64,000 nt of DNA from CAYWNA01 sp964459305 (GCA_964459305.1 CAYWNA010000006.1:1-64000), one strand, 5' to 3'. Positions 55,808 through 64,000 are shown, numbered from the stretch's first letter. Notes: generated by a model from the sequence alone, not told the origin. Made by a program: numbers and translations.

Positions 55808-56782
55808 ATGGCGTCGACCAGGACCAGATTAACGCAAATGTCTCAACGCCACGGTTCCGCTACAGTCTGCGGACTGTTGGCGATTCTCCTTTGGAGCACG
55901 ACCGTCGCTTTGGCTCGGAGTCTTTCTGAGCAAGTCGGCGCGATAACCGCCGCGGCAGCCGTTCACTTGGTGGCCGGCGCAGCGTCTGGAGCCTTTCTCC
56001 TCTGCTCAAGAGAGAAATGCCGGCACATCAAGCAGCTTCCGCGCAAATACCTGCTGGGTTGCGGGGTGCTTTTCGTGACCTACATGTTCGCGATTTTCCT
56101 TGGCGTCGGCCTCGCCCGGGATCGCAGCCAGGTGCTCGAAGTGGGCCTCTTGAACTATCTTTGGCCGGCGCTGACGATTCTGCTGTCCTTGGTGCTGTTG
56201 AACAGAAAGGCCGGCTGGCTCCTCATTCCCGGCACTCTGCTTGCACTGGTGGGGGAATGGTTCGTCTTGGCGCAGGGCGCCGACGTGTCTTGGTTCTCTT
56301 TCTTGAGCAATGTGGCTCGCAATCCTGCTGCCTACGCACTCGGTCTTGCCGCCGCGTGTTCCTGGGCTCTCTATTCGAACCTCACTCGACGCTGGGCGGG
56401 TGCCGAACGGACTGGCGCCGTCGATTTCTTCCTTCCCGTGACCGGGATCGTTCTGGTGATCGTGTGCCTCGTGACAAACGAACATGGATCGTGGAACGTC
56501 CGAGCCGCAGTGGAGGCCGGGGTTATGGGAATCGTCACGTGGTCGGCATATAGGCTCTGGGACTTTTCCATGCGCAAGGGTGATGTTGTATTCGTGGCGG
56601 CCTGCTCCTATCTGACCCCTCTTTTCTCTACGGCGGTCAGTTGCGTCTATCTTGACGTGTCCCCGGGTATCAGCCTGTGGGTCGGATGCATCTTGATTGT
56701 TGTGGGCTCCCTGGTTACCTGGCGATCGGTCTCGGATCGGAGTGTCGAAGCGCCTGCAAAGAGTGTGAATGGCGGAGGATGA
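55808..56782 (+). CDS. EamA-family exporter (YddG-like)
   Basis: 324 residues; ATG 55808 or in-frame ATG 55838. Ten hydrophobic helices in two halves, as in DMT/EamA transporters: CGLLAILLWSTTVALARSL at the start, GLLNYLWPALTILLSLVLL in the first half, ALGLAAACSWALYSNLTRRW opening the second, and WVGCILIVVGSLVTWRSV at the end. YLWPALTILLS and AYRLWDFSMRKGD are typical of the YddG aromatic amino acid exporter subgroup. It exports small hydrophobic metabolites from the cytoplasm. The stop is one base before the stop of the convergent gene at 56784. Confidence 0.85.
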   Translation: MASTRTRLTQMSQRHGSATVCGLLAILLWSTTVALARSLSEQVGAITAAAAVHLVAGAASGAFLLCSREKCRHIKQLPRKYLLGCGVLFVTYMFAIFLGVGLARDRSQVLEVGLLNYLWPALTILLSLVLLNRKAGWLLIPGTLLALVGEWFVLAQGADVSWFSFLSNVARNPAAYALGLAAACSWALYSNLTRRWAGAERTGAVDFFLPVTGIVLVIVCLVTNEHGSWNVRAAVEAGVMGIVTWSAYRLWDFSMRKGDVVFVAACSYLTPLFSTAVSCVYLDVSPGISLWVGCILIVVGSLVTWRSVSDRSVEAPAKSVNGGG

Positions 56783-56783
56783 T

Positions 56784-57944
56784 TTAAGATCCGCGCAATC
56801 TGGCGTGCAACAAGTGCCAGGACGGGGACTTACTGCCATCGGGCCGAATCAGCCAGAAACCTCGCACCGCGTCGTTGGAACCGACCGGTGCCGCAGGATG
56901 AGGAACGCTGCGGCTGAACTCGTTGCAGTACACCTGCCAGTAGACCAAATAGGGGCAGCCCCAATCGAGTCCCACATCGATAACGTCCTCGACCGTCTTG
57001 CGCATCTCGGCTGGTGTTCTCTCGTTCTCCGGTGCGCCAAACTCGCCCACGTAGACGTTGCGTTCGCCGAAAGGCGACCGGTCGGGAGCGTGCTTGGCGA
57101 TAAAGTCCAAAGCACGACGAAACAGGTCGCGGTCGTTTTGAGTGTCCCATGCGGAATAGGAAACCAAGTCAACATGCGTGTGCGGCAGGACCTTGTCGGT
57201 CATTCCGGGCCGACCGTCCAGCAGACACCCCTTGACCAAGTTAACCTCGGCCGCGTGATAGACCCAGACGCCGTGCTGGCCAATCTCCTCACGCGCCTGG
57301 TCCACGCCGCGCTGGCGAGCGTTCAGCCAGCCGATCATACCCTCGATCGCCATTGGCGTAGGATCGACTTTGGGATCGAACCTGCCGCGAATCGCCCAGT
57401 CGCCCTCCCAATTCTGCAAAACGAACGTCTTTCCGGTATCGCGATACGTCGTCAGCAGGTATCGGGCAAACTCGTGAAACTGTCGCGTCTCATCGGCAGC
57501 TTGCTTCTCCGTGACTCCGCGCAGCCAGTAGTGATCGGGGCGGCCCGCCGAATAGGCCGTAAGGATGTAGGTCGAAAACGGTTTCGCAAACACCTTGCGG
57601 AAGTAGGGCGTGGCGGCCAGTTCGACCAGCGACCTTGCGCGCGGCCAGTTGCTGTTGAAGGGATAGACTTTCGAATGCGGATTGGCAGAGGTAGGCGGGA
57701 CGGTCAAGTATAGCTTGATGACGCGGCTGCCGAGTCCGAGCACTTGGTCGGCACCTTCGTTCAGAAAGTCCTGCTCGGTCAAGTGATACTTGCCATTCAC
57801 ATGCGTGACGCCAATTACGTCGCGTAAATCGCGCCTTGCCTGCTCTGCTGCGGCACTCCACGAGGCGACGGAAAGGCTCACGATCATGCAGGCAGGCAGC
57901 AGCACGATCCAGCAAATAGGGCGGCATGTTTGAGACGAAAACAT
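56784..57944 (-). CDS. Secreted GH-A-like glycoside hydrolase
   Basis: 386 residues from ATG 57944, with AAGGA upstream; the ORF is open further upstream but that part overlaps the opposite-strand isomerase gene. Signal peptide (RPICWIVLLPACMIVSLSVA). Barrel features: VIKLYLTVPPTSANPHSK, FVLQNWEGDWAIRGRF (likely the acid/base strand), VNLVKGCLLDGRPG, DLVSYSAWDTQNDRD and YVGEFGAPENE with candidate nucleophile E301, then PYLVYWQVYCNEF. This fits a clan GH-A enzyme acting on beta-glycans; the family is not fixed. It is convergent with the exporter gene and divergent from the isomerase gene (138-base gap, both promoters). Confidence 0.7.
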   Translation of the reverse strand: MFSSQTCRPICWIVLLPACMIVSLSVASWSAAAEQARRDLRDVIGVTHVNGKYHLTEQDFLNEGADQVLGLGSRVIKLYLTVPPTSANPHSKVYPFNSNWPRARSLVELAATPYFRKVFAKPFSTYILTAYSAGRPDHYWLRGVTEKQAADETRQFHEFARYLLTTYRDTGKTFVLQNWEGDWAIRGRFDPKVDPTPMAIEGMIGWLNARQRGVDQAREEIGQHGVWVYHAAEVNLVKGCLLDGRPGMTDKVLPHTHVDLVSYSAWDTQNDRDLFRRALDFIAKHAPDRSPFGERNVYVGEFGAPENERTPAEMRKTVEDVIDVGLDWGCPYLVYWQVYCNEFSRSVPHPAAPVGSNDAVRGFWLIRPDGSKSPSWHLLHARLRGS

Positions 57945-58082
57945 GAAACAGTCCTTGCATGTATGATGCGGGTGGATGATAACCGGATGATCTTCGCATA
58001 GAATATCACAATATCTGCGCCGCGCTGAATGGGCGCTGGGCCGAGGCAACCTGACACATTCACAAATCGGGAGACGGACACC

Positions 58083-59048
58083 ATGGAACGCACGCTGACA
58101 CGACGCCACTTCATGGCCACTTCGGCGGCGGCTGGGGCGGGAATCCTGGCGGCCGGGCGGCTTGAAGCCGCCCCGTTCAAGACTACGCTGAAGAAGGCGC
58201 TGATCGGAAAGCCGGACGAGAAGACGCTGGCAAGCTGGAAAGAAGCAGGCTTCGAAGGCATGGAAACCAACGTCTGGAGCGCTTCGCCCGAAGAGGCCGC
58301 TGTGGGGCGGAAGACGGCCGAGAAACTTGGCATGAAGATCCACTCGGTCATGCGCGGATGGGCCAACTTCAACAATCCGGACAGTGCCCATGTAGAGAAG
58401 GACATCGCCAGTGTCGAGACGGCCTTGAAAGCCGCCGCTGGGTACGGCGCCGATGCAATCCTGCTGGTGCCTTGCCGCGTCGGCAAAATCCCGATGCCGG
58501 AACCGTGGGAGTTTGACATTGAATTCGACGAGAAAACCGGGCACGTAACGCGCGTCGTGGAGGGCGACAACAAGCCGTACCAGCAGTATATCGAGGCCCA
58601 GAACTATGCGACCGACGCCTCACGCAAAGCTATCGAAAAGCTCATTCCCGTGGCCGAAAAGACCGGCGTGTTGATCGCGCTGGAGAACGTGTGGAACAAC
58701 CTGTGGGTCAAGCCGAAACTGTTTGCCCATTTCATCGCTTCCTTCGATTGTCCTTGGGTACAGTGCTACTTCGACATTGGGAATCACGTAAGGTATGCGA
58801 TGCCGGAGGAGTGGATCCGAGCACTGAGCAAGCTGATCGTCAAATGCCACGTCAAAGACTTCCAACTGAACCCGGACGGTCACGGTGGCAGTTGGGCGGA
58901 CATTCGCGAGGGCAGCGTCAATTGGCCACTGGTACGCCGGGAACTCGATGCTATCGGCTACAACGATTTCATGACGATCGAAGGAAGCGGTCGCCTGTCG
59001 GTAGAGGAACGCAACAAACGGTTGGATTTGATCATCGCAGGAAAGTGA
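58083..59048 (+). CDS. Exported sugar isomerase/epimerase-like TIM barrel
   Basis: 321 residues from ATG 58083, which follows GGGAG; the upstream extension to 58029 is unlikely. Tat-type leader (LTRRHFMATSAAAGAGILAA). Xylose-isomerase-like fold: LASWKEAGFEGMETNVWS, GYGADAILLVPCRVGK, VLIALENVWNNLWVKP (metal-ligand Glu), VQCYFDIGNHVRYAMP (Asp and His ligands), IVKCHVKDFQLN, and FMTIEGSGRLSVEERN (final Glu). All ligand positions expected for a divalent-metal isomerase such as hydroxypyruvate isomerase-like or sugar epimerase are present. The substrate is likely a sugar derived from extracellular hydrolysis. Confidence 0.88.
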   Translation: MERTLTRRHFMATSAAAGAGILAAGRLEAAPFKTTLKKALIGKPDEKTLASWKEAGFEGMETNVWSASPEEAAVGRKTAEKLGMKIHSVMRGWANFNNPDSAHVEKDIASVETALKAAAGYGADAILLVPCRVGKIPMPEPWEFDIEFDEKTGHVTRVVEGDNKPYQQYIEAQNYATDASRKAIEKLIPVAEKTGVLIALENVWNNLWVKPKLFAHFIASFDCPWVQCYFDIGNHVRYAMPEEWIRALSKLIVKCHVKDFQLNPDGHGGSWADIREGSVNWPLVRRELDAIGYNDFMTIEGSGRLSVEERNKRLDLIIAGK

Positions 59049-59120
59049 GCCAACGTGCGGTAAGCGGCTCGCGCATCGCGTGGGAATGGCAACGAAACCA
59101 ACCGCCCGAATTCGCCACCA

Positions 59121-59204
59121 TCGTTTAACCGCGACCCGGCAGGGGAGCGCGTGGACAGTCGTCGGCGTTCGGGCTCGCTTCCCCGGCGGGTCGCGGTTAA
59201 ACGA
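59121..59204. repeat. 29-bp inverted repeat (TCGTTTAACCGC type), copy 2
   Basis: TCGTTTAACCGCGACCCGGC... (59121-59149) pairs with 59176-59204 (ending GCGGTTAAACGA) with 26 of 29 bases matching and a 26-base spacer. It lies about 70 bases 3' of the isomerase gene and upstream of the esterase gene. It shares its outer 12 bases with the weaker copy at 46192-46257. Confidence 0.8.
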
Positions 59205-59252
59205 GGAGACTGTCGGACCTTCGAATCGAAGAACGATACCAAGGAGACGACG

Positions 59253-60245
59253 ATGAAATCGAAGCTCGTACGAATCGTTACAGCGAGCCTAGTTCTCGCA
59301 TTCGCTTTCTTTGCGCTCGCTGCAGACGATCGTGGCCAACCGCGAAGAAAGCCAAAACCCCGAGCAGACCGCGGCGCGCAGTTGAAGAAATTGTTGGCCG
59401 GCGCGGACGCGCACGTTTACAAGACCGTGGATGACGTGAAACTGACTCTTTTCGCTTTCGCGCCGGAAGGCCACAAAGCGAGCGACAAACAACCGGCGGT
59501 CGTCTTCTTCTTCGGCGGCGGATGGACGGGAGGTTCACCCGGCCAGTTCGCTCAGCAGTCTCGGTACCTCGCATCGCGTGGCATGGTCGCAATCACCGCC
59601 GAGTACCGGATCAAGTCAAAACATGGTGCGAAGGTGCCGCAGTGTGTTGCCGACGCCAAATCCGCGATTCGCTGGGTGCGGGCAAATTCGGAAAAGTTGG
59701 GCATCGATCCAGGCCGAATCGCCGCAGGCGGTGGCTCGGCCGGCGGTCACTTGGGTGCATGTGTCGGCGTCGTGCCTGGGTTGGACGAACACAGCGAGGA
59801 CGCCGCGGTCAGTTCGCAACCGAACGCGATGGTGTTGTTTAACCCAGTGATGGCGATCGCGCCGGTCGATGAATTGAATTCCCAGTATAATCAAGGCATG
59901 GCACGGCGCAGTGAGCAGTTCGGCGGCGATCCAAAAGCCATCTCGCCCTATCATCACATCCGCGATGGCCAGCCACCAATGATCATGTTCTTCGGATCGG
60001 CCGATCGTTTGCGCGAAAGTGCCGTGATTTTCGAGAAGGCCTCCCGCGCAAAGGGCAACCGGTGTGAACTTAAGACCTGGGAGGGCCCTGGCCACGGATT
60101 CTTCAATTTCGGCCGCGGCGACAACAAATACTTCATCGAAACGTGTCGTGAGATGGATCGTTTTCTCGCATCGCTGGGTTACGTTGAGGGCGAACCGACG
60201 GTGGAGGCGTTTGTGAAGGAGATTGCGGGAGCGGCGCGACGTTAA
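59253..60245 (+). CDS. Secreted alpha/beta-hydrolase (esterase/lipase-like)
   Basis: 330 residues from ATG 59253 (AAGGAG before it; the ORF is open upstream through the repeat). Signal peptide (MKSKLVRIVTASLVLAFAFF...LAADD). Alpha/beta-hydrolase fold: oxyanion loop VVFFFGGGWTGGSPG, catalytic Ser S162 in AGGGSAGGHL, acid in the region PPMIMFFGSADRLRE, and catalytic His H281 in GPGHGFFNF. This matches the BD-FAE/carboxylesterase group, which removes acetyl or feruloyl esters from plant or algal polysaccharides. It would help the surrounding hydrolases by deacylating substrates. Confidence 0.88.
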   Translation: MKSKLVRIVTASLVLAFAFFALAADDRGQPRRKPKPRADRGAQLKKLLAGADAHVYKTVDDVKLTLFAFAPEGHKASDKQPAVVFFFGGGWTGGSPGQFAQQSRYLASRGMVAITAEYRIKSKHGAKVPQCVADAKSAIRWVRANSEKLGIDPGRIAAGGGSAGGHLGACVGVVPGLDEHSEDAAVSSQPNAMVLFNPVMAIAPVDELNSQYNQGMARRSEQFGGDPKAISPYHHIRDGQPPMIMFFGSADRLRESAVIFEKASRAKGNRCELKTWEGPGHGFFNFGRGDNKYFIETCREMDRFLASLGYVEGEPTVEAFVKEIAGAARR

Positions 60246-60300
60246 CGCTGGTGTCCAGACGCGGACGCGGGGAAGTGCTTAGAGCCTGGTGCAGTCATAG

Positions 60301-61227
60301 ATGGTGAGGCAAATGAAGTCTTCGAATTCGAGATTCAGCCGGCGTGATGCGCTTGTTGGCACTGCGCAGTTGACGGCGGCGGCTGTGGGTGCAGCTAAAC
60401 TCCGGCCGCTGCTTGCTGAGCAAACACGGCGTGAAACGACCTGTGAGGCGATTTGGGACGCGCACGGTCACCTGAGCGGTGTGACCGGATCGCCGGAGGA
60501 GAGGATCACGAAGCTGCTTTCGATCGGCGACCGCATGGGAATCCAGCGATTGATCGTTTTCATGGGCTTTCCGTGGTCCCAAGACCCGTCGCCAGAGGAT
60601 ATGCGTCGCCAGAACGACCAAGTGCTGCGGGTGATCGAACATGCCCGTGGCCGTGCGCTGGGCTTTGTCTATCTCAATCCAATACACGTGAAGGAAAGCC
60701 TGGAAGAACTGGACCGCTGCGTAGCGGGCGGACCGATGGTTGGCGTCAAACTTTGGGTGGCGGTACGCTGCCATGACAAGCGTTTGGATCCAATTGTCGA
60801 ACGAGCGATGGAGCTGAAGGCGCCAATACTCCAGCACACTTGGAGCAAAGTCACGGGCAACCTTTCCGGCGAGTCCATAGCGGAGGATCTCGCAAAGCTT
60901 GCCGCACGCCATCCGAAGGCATCATTCATTGCGGCTCACGTGAATGGAGATTGGGAAACGGGCATTCGCGCTATCCGCGCGGCAGACAATATTGTGGCGG
61001 AAATCTGCGGCAGCGATCCCACGGCGGGCATGGTCGAAATGGCCGTTCGCGAACTCGGTGCCCGACGCGTCATCTACGGCAGCGATTTTGGGGGACGAAG
61101 CTACGCATCACAACTGGCAAAAGTCTATGGTGCTGACATCCCCGAGGAAGCCAAGAGACTGATCTTGAGTGGAAACATCCGACGCATGCTGCGCCCAATC
61201 CTATCGGCAAAAGGAATGGAACTATGA
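60301..61227 (+). CDS. Amidohydrolase-family TIM-barrel protein, exported
   Basis: 308 residues from ATG 60301, or ATG 60313 which follows GAGG. Tat-type leader (RFSRRDALVGTAQLTAAAVG). Amidohydrolase 2 fold: IWDAHGHLSG (start of the metal site, HxH), RLIVFMGFPWSQDPSPE, GVKLWVAVRC, ASFIAAHVNGDWETGI, and the final YGSDFGGRSYASQLA with an Asp expected to be catalytic. The family hydrolyses or decarboxylates ring or lactone carboxylates. Its stop overlaps the next gene's ATG by four bases (ATGA), so the two related proteins are translated together and may work as a pair. Confidence 0.85.
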   Translation: MVRQMKSSNSRFSRRDALVGTAQLTAAAVGAAKLRPLLAEQTRRETTCEAIWDAHGHLSGVTGSPEERITKLLSIGDRMGIQRLIVFMGFPWSQDPSPEDMRRQNDQVLRVIEHARGRALGFVYLNPIHVKESLEELDRCVAGGPMVGVKLWVAVRCHDKRLDPIVERAMELKAPILQHTWSKVTGNLSGESIAEDLAKLAARHPKASFIAAHVNGDWETGIRAIRAADNIVAEICGSDPTAGMVEMAVRELGARRVIYGSDFGGRSYASQLAKVYGADIPEEAKRLILSGNIRRMLRPILSAKGMEL

Positions 61228-61997
61228 TTATCGACGTCAACGTTCATCTCGATCGATGGCCCTTTCGCCGTCTACCCTGCGACGAGCCGCCCGCGTTACT
61301 CAAAAAGCTCCAGTCTCACGGCGTGACCGGGGCGTGGGCCGGCAGTTACGACGGCCTGCTTCACAAGGACATCGGCGGCGTGAACGCGCGCCTGGCCGAA
61401 ACGTGTAAGAGGCACGGATCGGGCGTCCTGATACCGTTCGGTTCAGTGAACCCCAAGCTGCCCGACTGGCCCGAAGACCTTCGCCGCTGCCACGAAGACT
61501 ACCGGATGCCGGGCATTCGCCTCCACCCCAACTACCACGGGTACGGACTGGACGATCCGGCCTGTGCTGAACTGCTCACATTGGCCGAACATCGCGGTCT
61601 GATCGTTCAACTCGTTGTGAGGATGGAAGATACGCGGACGCAGCACCCGCTGTTGCAGGTACCCGATGTGGACGTGGCACCATTGGTCGACCTGGTCAAG
61701 GCCCGACCGCAGTTGCGACTCGTGGTGCTAAACGGTATGCGGTCCGTGCGCGGAGCGTTGCTCACCAACCTGCTCGATGCGGGCCAGGTCTATTTGGAAA
61801 TTGCGACGTTGGAAGGCGTCGGTGGCGTGGCCAAGCTGCTGGAGAGTATGCCCGTCGAGCGACTTCTATTCGGTTCGCACATGCCGCTGTTTCATCTGGA
61901 GTCCGCACTGCTCAAGCTGCGCGAATCGAATCTGTCTGCTGCCCAAAGAGACGCGATCACCCACAAGAACGCAAGCCGACTTCTGCGTCCCAGCTGA
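61224..61997 (+). CDS. Amidohydrolase-family TIM-barrel protein, cytoplasmic form
   Basis: 257 residues starting in the ATGA overlap with the preceding gene. There is no signal peptide. The amidohydrolase 2 pattern is reduced: MIIDVNVHLDRWPFRRLPCD opens with a single NVH instead of HxH. GSVNPKLPDWPEDL, GIRLHPNYHGYGLDDP, RGLIVQLVVRMEDTR, and RLLFGSHMPLFHLESALLKL follow, with the last giving the usual His/Asp region altered to GSHMP. It may act as a catalytically altered partner of the exported homologue; which of the two is active is unknown. Confidence 0.82.
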   Translation: MIIDVNVHLDRWPFRRLPCDEPPALLKKLQSHGVTGAWAGSYDGLLHKDIGGVNARLAETCKRHGSGVLIPFGSVNPKLPDWPEDLRRCHEDYRMPGIRLHPNYHGYGLDDPACAELLTLAEHRGLIVQLVVRMEDTRTQHPLLQVPDVDVAPLVDLVKARPQLRLVVLNGMRSVRGALLTNLLDAGQVYLEIATLEGVGGVAKLLESMPVERLLFGSHMPLFHLESALLKLRESNLSAAQRDAITHKNASRLLRPS

Positions 61998-62278
61998 TCC
62001 GTCGGAGCGGAAAGCGGGGCAGCATTTCCTGTGATTAGATAGCTCTGCCCTCTGGTGACCCCTCTTTCCTTCCCAAGCTGAACATCCCAGCTCCGCCCTT
62101 TCTTCCACTTCTTGGGTTGGTGGTCTCTCGGCAGGAATCCGAACCTCCTGATGTGGCAAGCCCAAGCGAGTTGGTAGAATATGCCGATGGGCCGTGTAGA
62201 GTGGGTGGCATCAATACGTGGTTCCATAGCCGTTTCAAGATCCGATTGAAGGGGCCTCCTAAGCCGTTAGGTTCAAGC

Positions 62279-63046
62279 GTGACAGCAAACCCCTATGAGC
62301 CTCCCCGCGGGCCGGTTACAGCTCCGATGACCGTCCGCGAGCAGCGTGATGAACTTGCCGGGCTGATGCGCTGCTTCCTTGATGGACAAATAACTGCCTT
62401 CAAGTTTGACGAACTTCTGGACGAGTTTCGCGAATCTTCGGACGAAACCGTTCGCTACGCAATCGAAGGCGCCTGGTATCACTATGACGATTGCGACGAC
62501 CACCTCGTGACGCTGTCCAAGCCGGAATGGGACTTCTTTCAACGTTTGCTTCTGCTGCTCGAATCCGATAACACAATCGAAATCACGACGACTCGCCGCT
62601 GGCATTGGTCGCAGGCTGTAGCCTTTGCCGCACTTGTCGGGCTCCTTGGGCTGGCTATTCAGATCGGTTGGCGTAGTCAGTTGCTTGTCGCCGCAATTCC
62701 ATTTGGCGTAGTCTCCGTCACCATTTCTTATGTTCGTGCCAGGACGCGACGGGACGGACCGTATGAAGCGATTCTGTCTCCGTTCGCATCGTTTGCGGAA
62801 CTGAAATCAACCTTCGCCTCGGTGACCACCTTCAGGAAGACTCGCTACCCGCGAACACTTGAGCAACGTAGAATACGTTCGCCGCTGATGAACCTTGTCT
62901 ATCAACTTCAGTTCTTTGCGGCATGGCTGGTCTTTTCGCCGGTCCCCTTGCTGGCACAGACGTTTCCGGTGACGGAGATCCGAACTCGGGTCAGAGCGGC
63001 AAAAAGAGCCAGCCACCCTATCGGCTGGCATTCTAGACAGCCATGA
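62279..63046 (+). CDS. Hypothetical membrane protein with planctomycete-type N-terminus
   Basis: About 255 residues starting at GTG 62279 (V-TANPYEPPRGP). An N-terminal NPYEPP segment is common in planctomycete membrane proteins, so this start is favoured over ATG 62117. No strong ribosome site is seen. The N-terminal half is soluble and acidic (AGLMRCFLDGQITAFKFDEL, DETVRYAIEGAWYHYDDCDD). Two TM helices follow (AVAFAALVGLLGLAIQIGW, LLVAAIPFGVVSVTISYV), and a third weak one near the end. No family recognised. 61998-62278 (281 bases) shows no feature I can name. Confidence 0.65.
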   Translation: MTANPYEPPRGPVTAPMTVREQRDELAGLMRCFLDGQITAFKFDELLDEFRESSDETVRYAIEGAWYHYDDCDDHLVTLSKPEWDFFQRLLLLLESDNTIEITTTRRWHWSQAVAFAALVGLLGLAIQIGWRSQLLVAAIPFGVVSVTISYVRARTRRDGPYEAILSPFASFAELKSTFASVTTFRKTRYPRTLEQRRIRSPLMNLVYQLQFFAAWLVFSPVPLLAQTFPVTEIRTRVRAAKRASHPIGWHSRQP

Positions 63047-63144
63047 TGTCCCTGAAGCACGAGCTACTCAAACTGCCCACGCGCCGTCTATCAGTCTCCG
63101 AGCCAGCGTAAATCGAAGCGAATCGGCCATGCACCGGTGCGAGG

Positions 63145-63486
63145 TCAGACGGCTTGGCCGCCCTCCTCGCCGGTGCGGATGCGGATGCAATTATCCAACG
63201 GCAGGACAAAGATCTTTCCGTCTCCGATTTTGCCGCCGTTGCTGCGAGCGGCTTTCAGGATCGCATCCACGGCAGGCTTGACGAAGTCTTCGTTGACGGC
63301 GATCTCGAGGCGAACCTTGGGGATCAGGTCGGGCGTGACCTCCTGGCCGCGGTAGAGATCGACGTCTTCCTGCTGGCCGTGGCCGGTGACGCGGCCGACG
63401 GTAATGCGGAATATCTTGCAGTCAATGAGGGTCTGATGCACCTCTTCGAATTTGTCCGGTTGAATGATGGCGACGATTAGTTTCAT
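63145..63486 (-). CDS. glnK: P-II family nitrogen regulatory protein
   Basis: 113 residues. Opens MKLIVAIIQPDKFEEVHQTL as in GlnB/GlnK. The T-loop is VGRVTGHGQQEDVDLYRGQE with the uridylylation-site Tyr in LYRG; its QQEDVDLY insertion is of the kind seen in planctomycete PII. The B-loop/ATP region GGKIGDGKIFVLPLDNCIRI and the C-terminus RTGEEGGQAV are canonical. It senses 2-oxoglutarate and ATP/ADP and controls AmtB. It is immediately downstream of amtB on the same strand (59-base gap), the reverse of the usual glnK-amtB order, but clearly a pair. Confidence 0.95.
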   Translation of the reverse strand: MKLIVAIIQPDKFEEVHQTLIDCKIFRITVGRVTGHGQQEDVDLYRGQEVTPDLIPKVRLEIAVNEDFVKPAVDAILKAARSNGGKIGDGKIFVLPLDNCIRIRTGEEGGQAV

Positions 63487-63545
63487 CGATGAATTCCTTA
63501 AAGTTCGTTACCTGGCACGATGCAAAACGTTCGCGAAGCAGATGA

Positions 63546-64000
63546 TCAGTTGAGGTTCAACAAGCCGTAGCCGTGCTCGCCGTGTAGCGCGTGATCCATG
63601 CCCGCTTTTTCACCCGGGTCGGTCAAGCGCAAACCGATGGTTTTGTCGATCAGCACCACCAGCACAAGCGTAAAGACGCCGGCGTAGACAGCGCTGAAGA
63701 CGACTCCTTCGATTTGGTACCAGAGTTGGGTGCCGATGGTGCGCGCCACTTCGACTCCGTCGGGCGAGATGTCGGTTGGCATCGCCCGCAGGAAGAATGT
63801 CAGTCCGATCGCGCCAATGATGCCCGCAATACCATGAATCCCGAACACGTCCAAAGTGTCGTCGTAAGCCATTTTCGACTTCAGCCAGACCGCAGTGTAG
63901 CAGCCGACCGCTCCGAGGACTCCCAGCGCAATCGCGCCCGCCGGGTGCACATCGCCGGCGGCCGGGGTAATGGCAACCAGACCGGCAAGTATGCCGGAAA
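63546..64000 (-). CDS. amtB: Ammonium transporter AmtB, C-terminal part (5' end outside window)
   Basis: About 150 codons are visible. The frame stays open to the window edge with the family pattern GILAGLVAITPAAGDVHPAG, the typical Amt motif after which helices continue: ALGVLGAVGCYTAVWLKSK, DVFGIHGIAGIIGAIGLTFF (conserved HGxxG in the pore-lining His region), and SAVYAGVFTLVLVVLIDKTI. The C-terminal tail LTDPGEKAGMDHALHGEHGY is the standard cytoplasmic region contacting PII. It imports ammonium/ammonia across the cytoplasmic membrane. Upstream of the glnK gene on the same strand. Confidence 0.95.
   Translation of the reverse strand, partial: SGILAGLVAITPAAGDVHPAGAIALGVLGAVGCYTAVWLKSKMAYDDTLDVFGIHGIAGIIGAIGLTFFLRAMPTDISPDGVEVARTIGTQLWYQIEGVVFSAVYAGVFTLVLVVLIDKTIGLRLTDPGEKAGMDHALHGEHGYGLLNLN

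Overview
The window looks like chromosome of a high-GC member of the Planctomycetota (Pirellulales-like). The basis is composition and gene content, not a marker gene. There are several exported Gfo/Idh/MocA oxidoreductases and TIM-barrel isomerases with RR-type (Tat-like) leaders, many secreted carbohydrate-active proteins, a DUF1080 remnant, an N-terminus of the 'TANPYEPP' kind, loose operons, and inverted repeats just behind genes. No rRNA, tRNA, CRISPR array, phage or IS transposase was recognised by eye.

Layout. 0.1-11.4 kb: a decayed RND/MMPL transporter, then a minus-strand run of secreted proteins (unknown family, sialidase remnant, beta-propeller-like protein, intact sialidase-like protein, lyase-like toroid protein, large beta-helix protein). 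11.8-17.7 kb, plus strand: Gfo/Idh oxidoreductase, sugar isomerase-like protein and a very large glycosidase-like protein. 25.0-18.0 kb, minus strand: a compact four-gene operon (family 2 glycosyltransferase, GH-A-clan hydrolase, GHL10-type hydrolase, Gfo/Idh oxidoreductase). 25.4-31 kb: another Gfo/Idh protein, then an RND transporter translationally coupled to a CruF-like carotenoid protein. 31.3-36.2 kb: a GH16/DUF1080 chimeric pseudogene, a PepSY-type membrane protein and a broken LamG/glycosidase gene.

36.5-52.6 kb is different. It holds a molybdate/tungstate-type ABC transporter with two binding lipoproteins, a C_GCAxxG_C_C redox protein, an IlvD/Edd dehydratase, a receiver-only response regulator, a FeMo-cofactor-type (NifX/NifB C-terminal) protein, a SAM methyltransferase, an MBL-fold hydrolase, and two hybrid histidine kinases. 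The larger kinase has a CxxCH (Tll0287-like/DUF3365) sensor and a cysteine-rich GAF domain, and a decayed partial copy follows it. 52.6-62 kb returns to secreted hydrolases, isomerase, esterase and amidohydrolases, plus a YddG-like exporter. The right edge carries a hypothetical membrane protein, a PII protein and the C-terminal part of AmtB.

Two themes stand out. (1) Genes here decay mainly by internal deletions that fuse distant parts of a gene: RND at 0.1 kb, sialidase at 3 kb, GH16/DUF1080 at 31 kb, LamG-glycosidase at 33 kb, sensor kinase at 52 kb. Automated calling would report these as odd ORFs. (2) At least five kinds of inverted repeat sit shortly 3' of stop codons. Together the intact genes suggest a particle- or polysaccharide-degrading heterotroph with a Mo/W-dependent redox locus.
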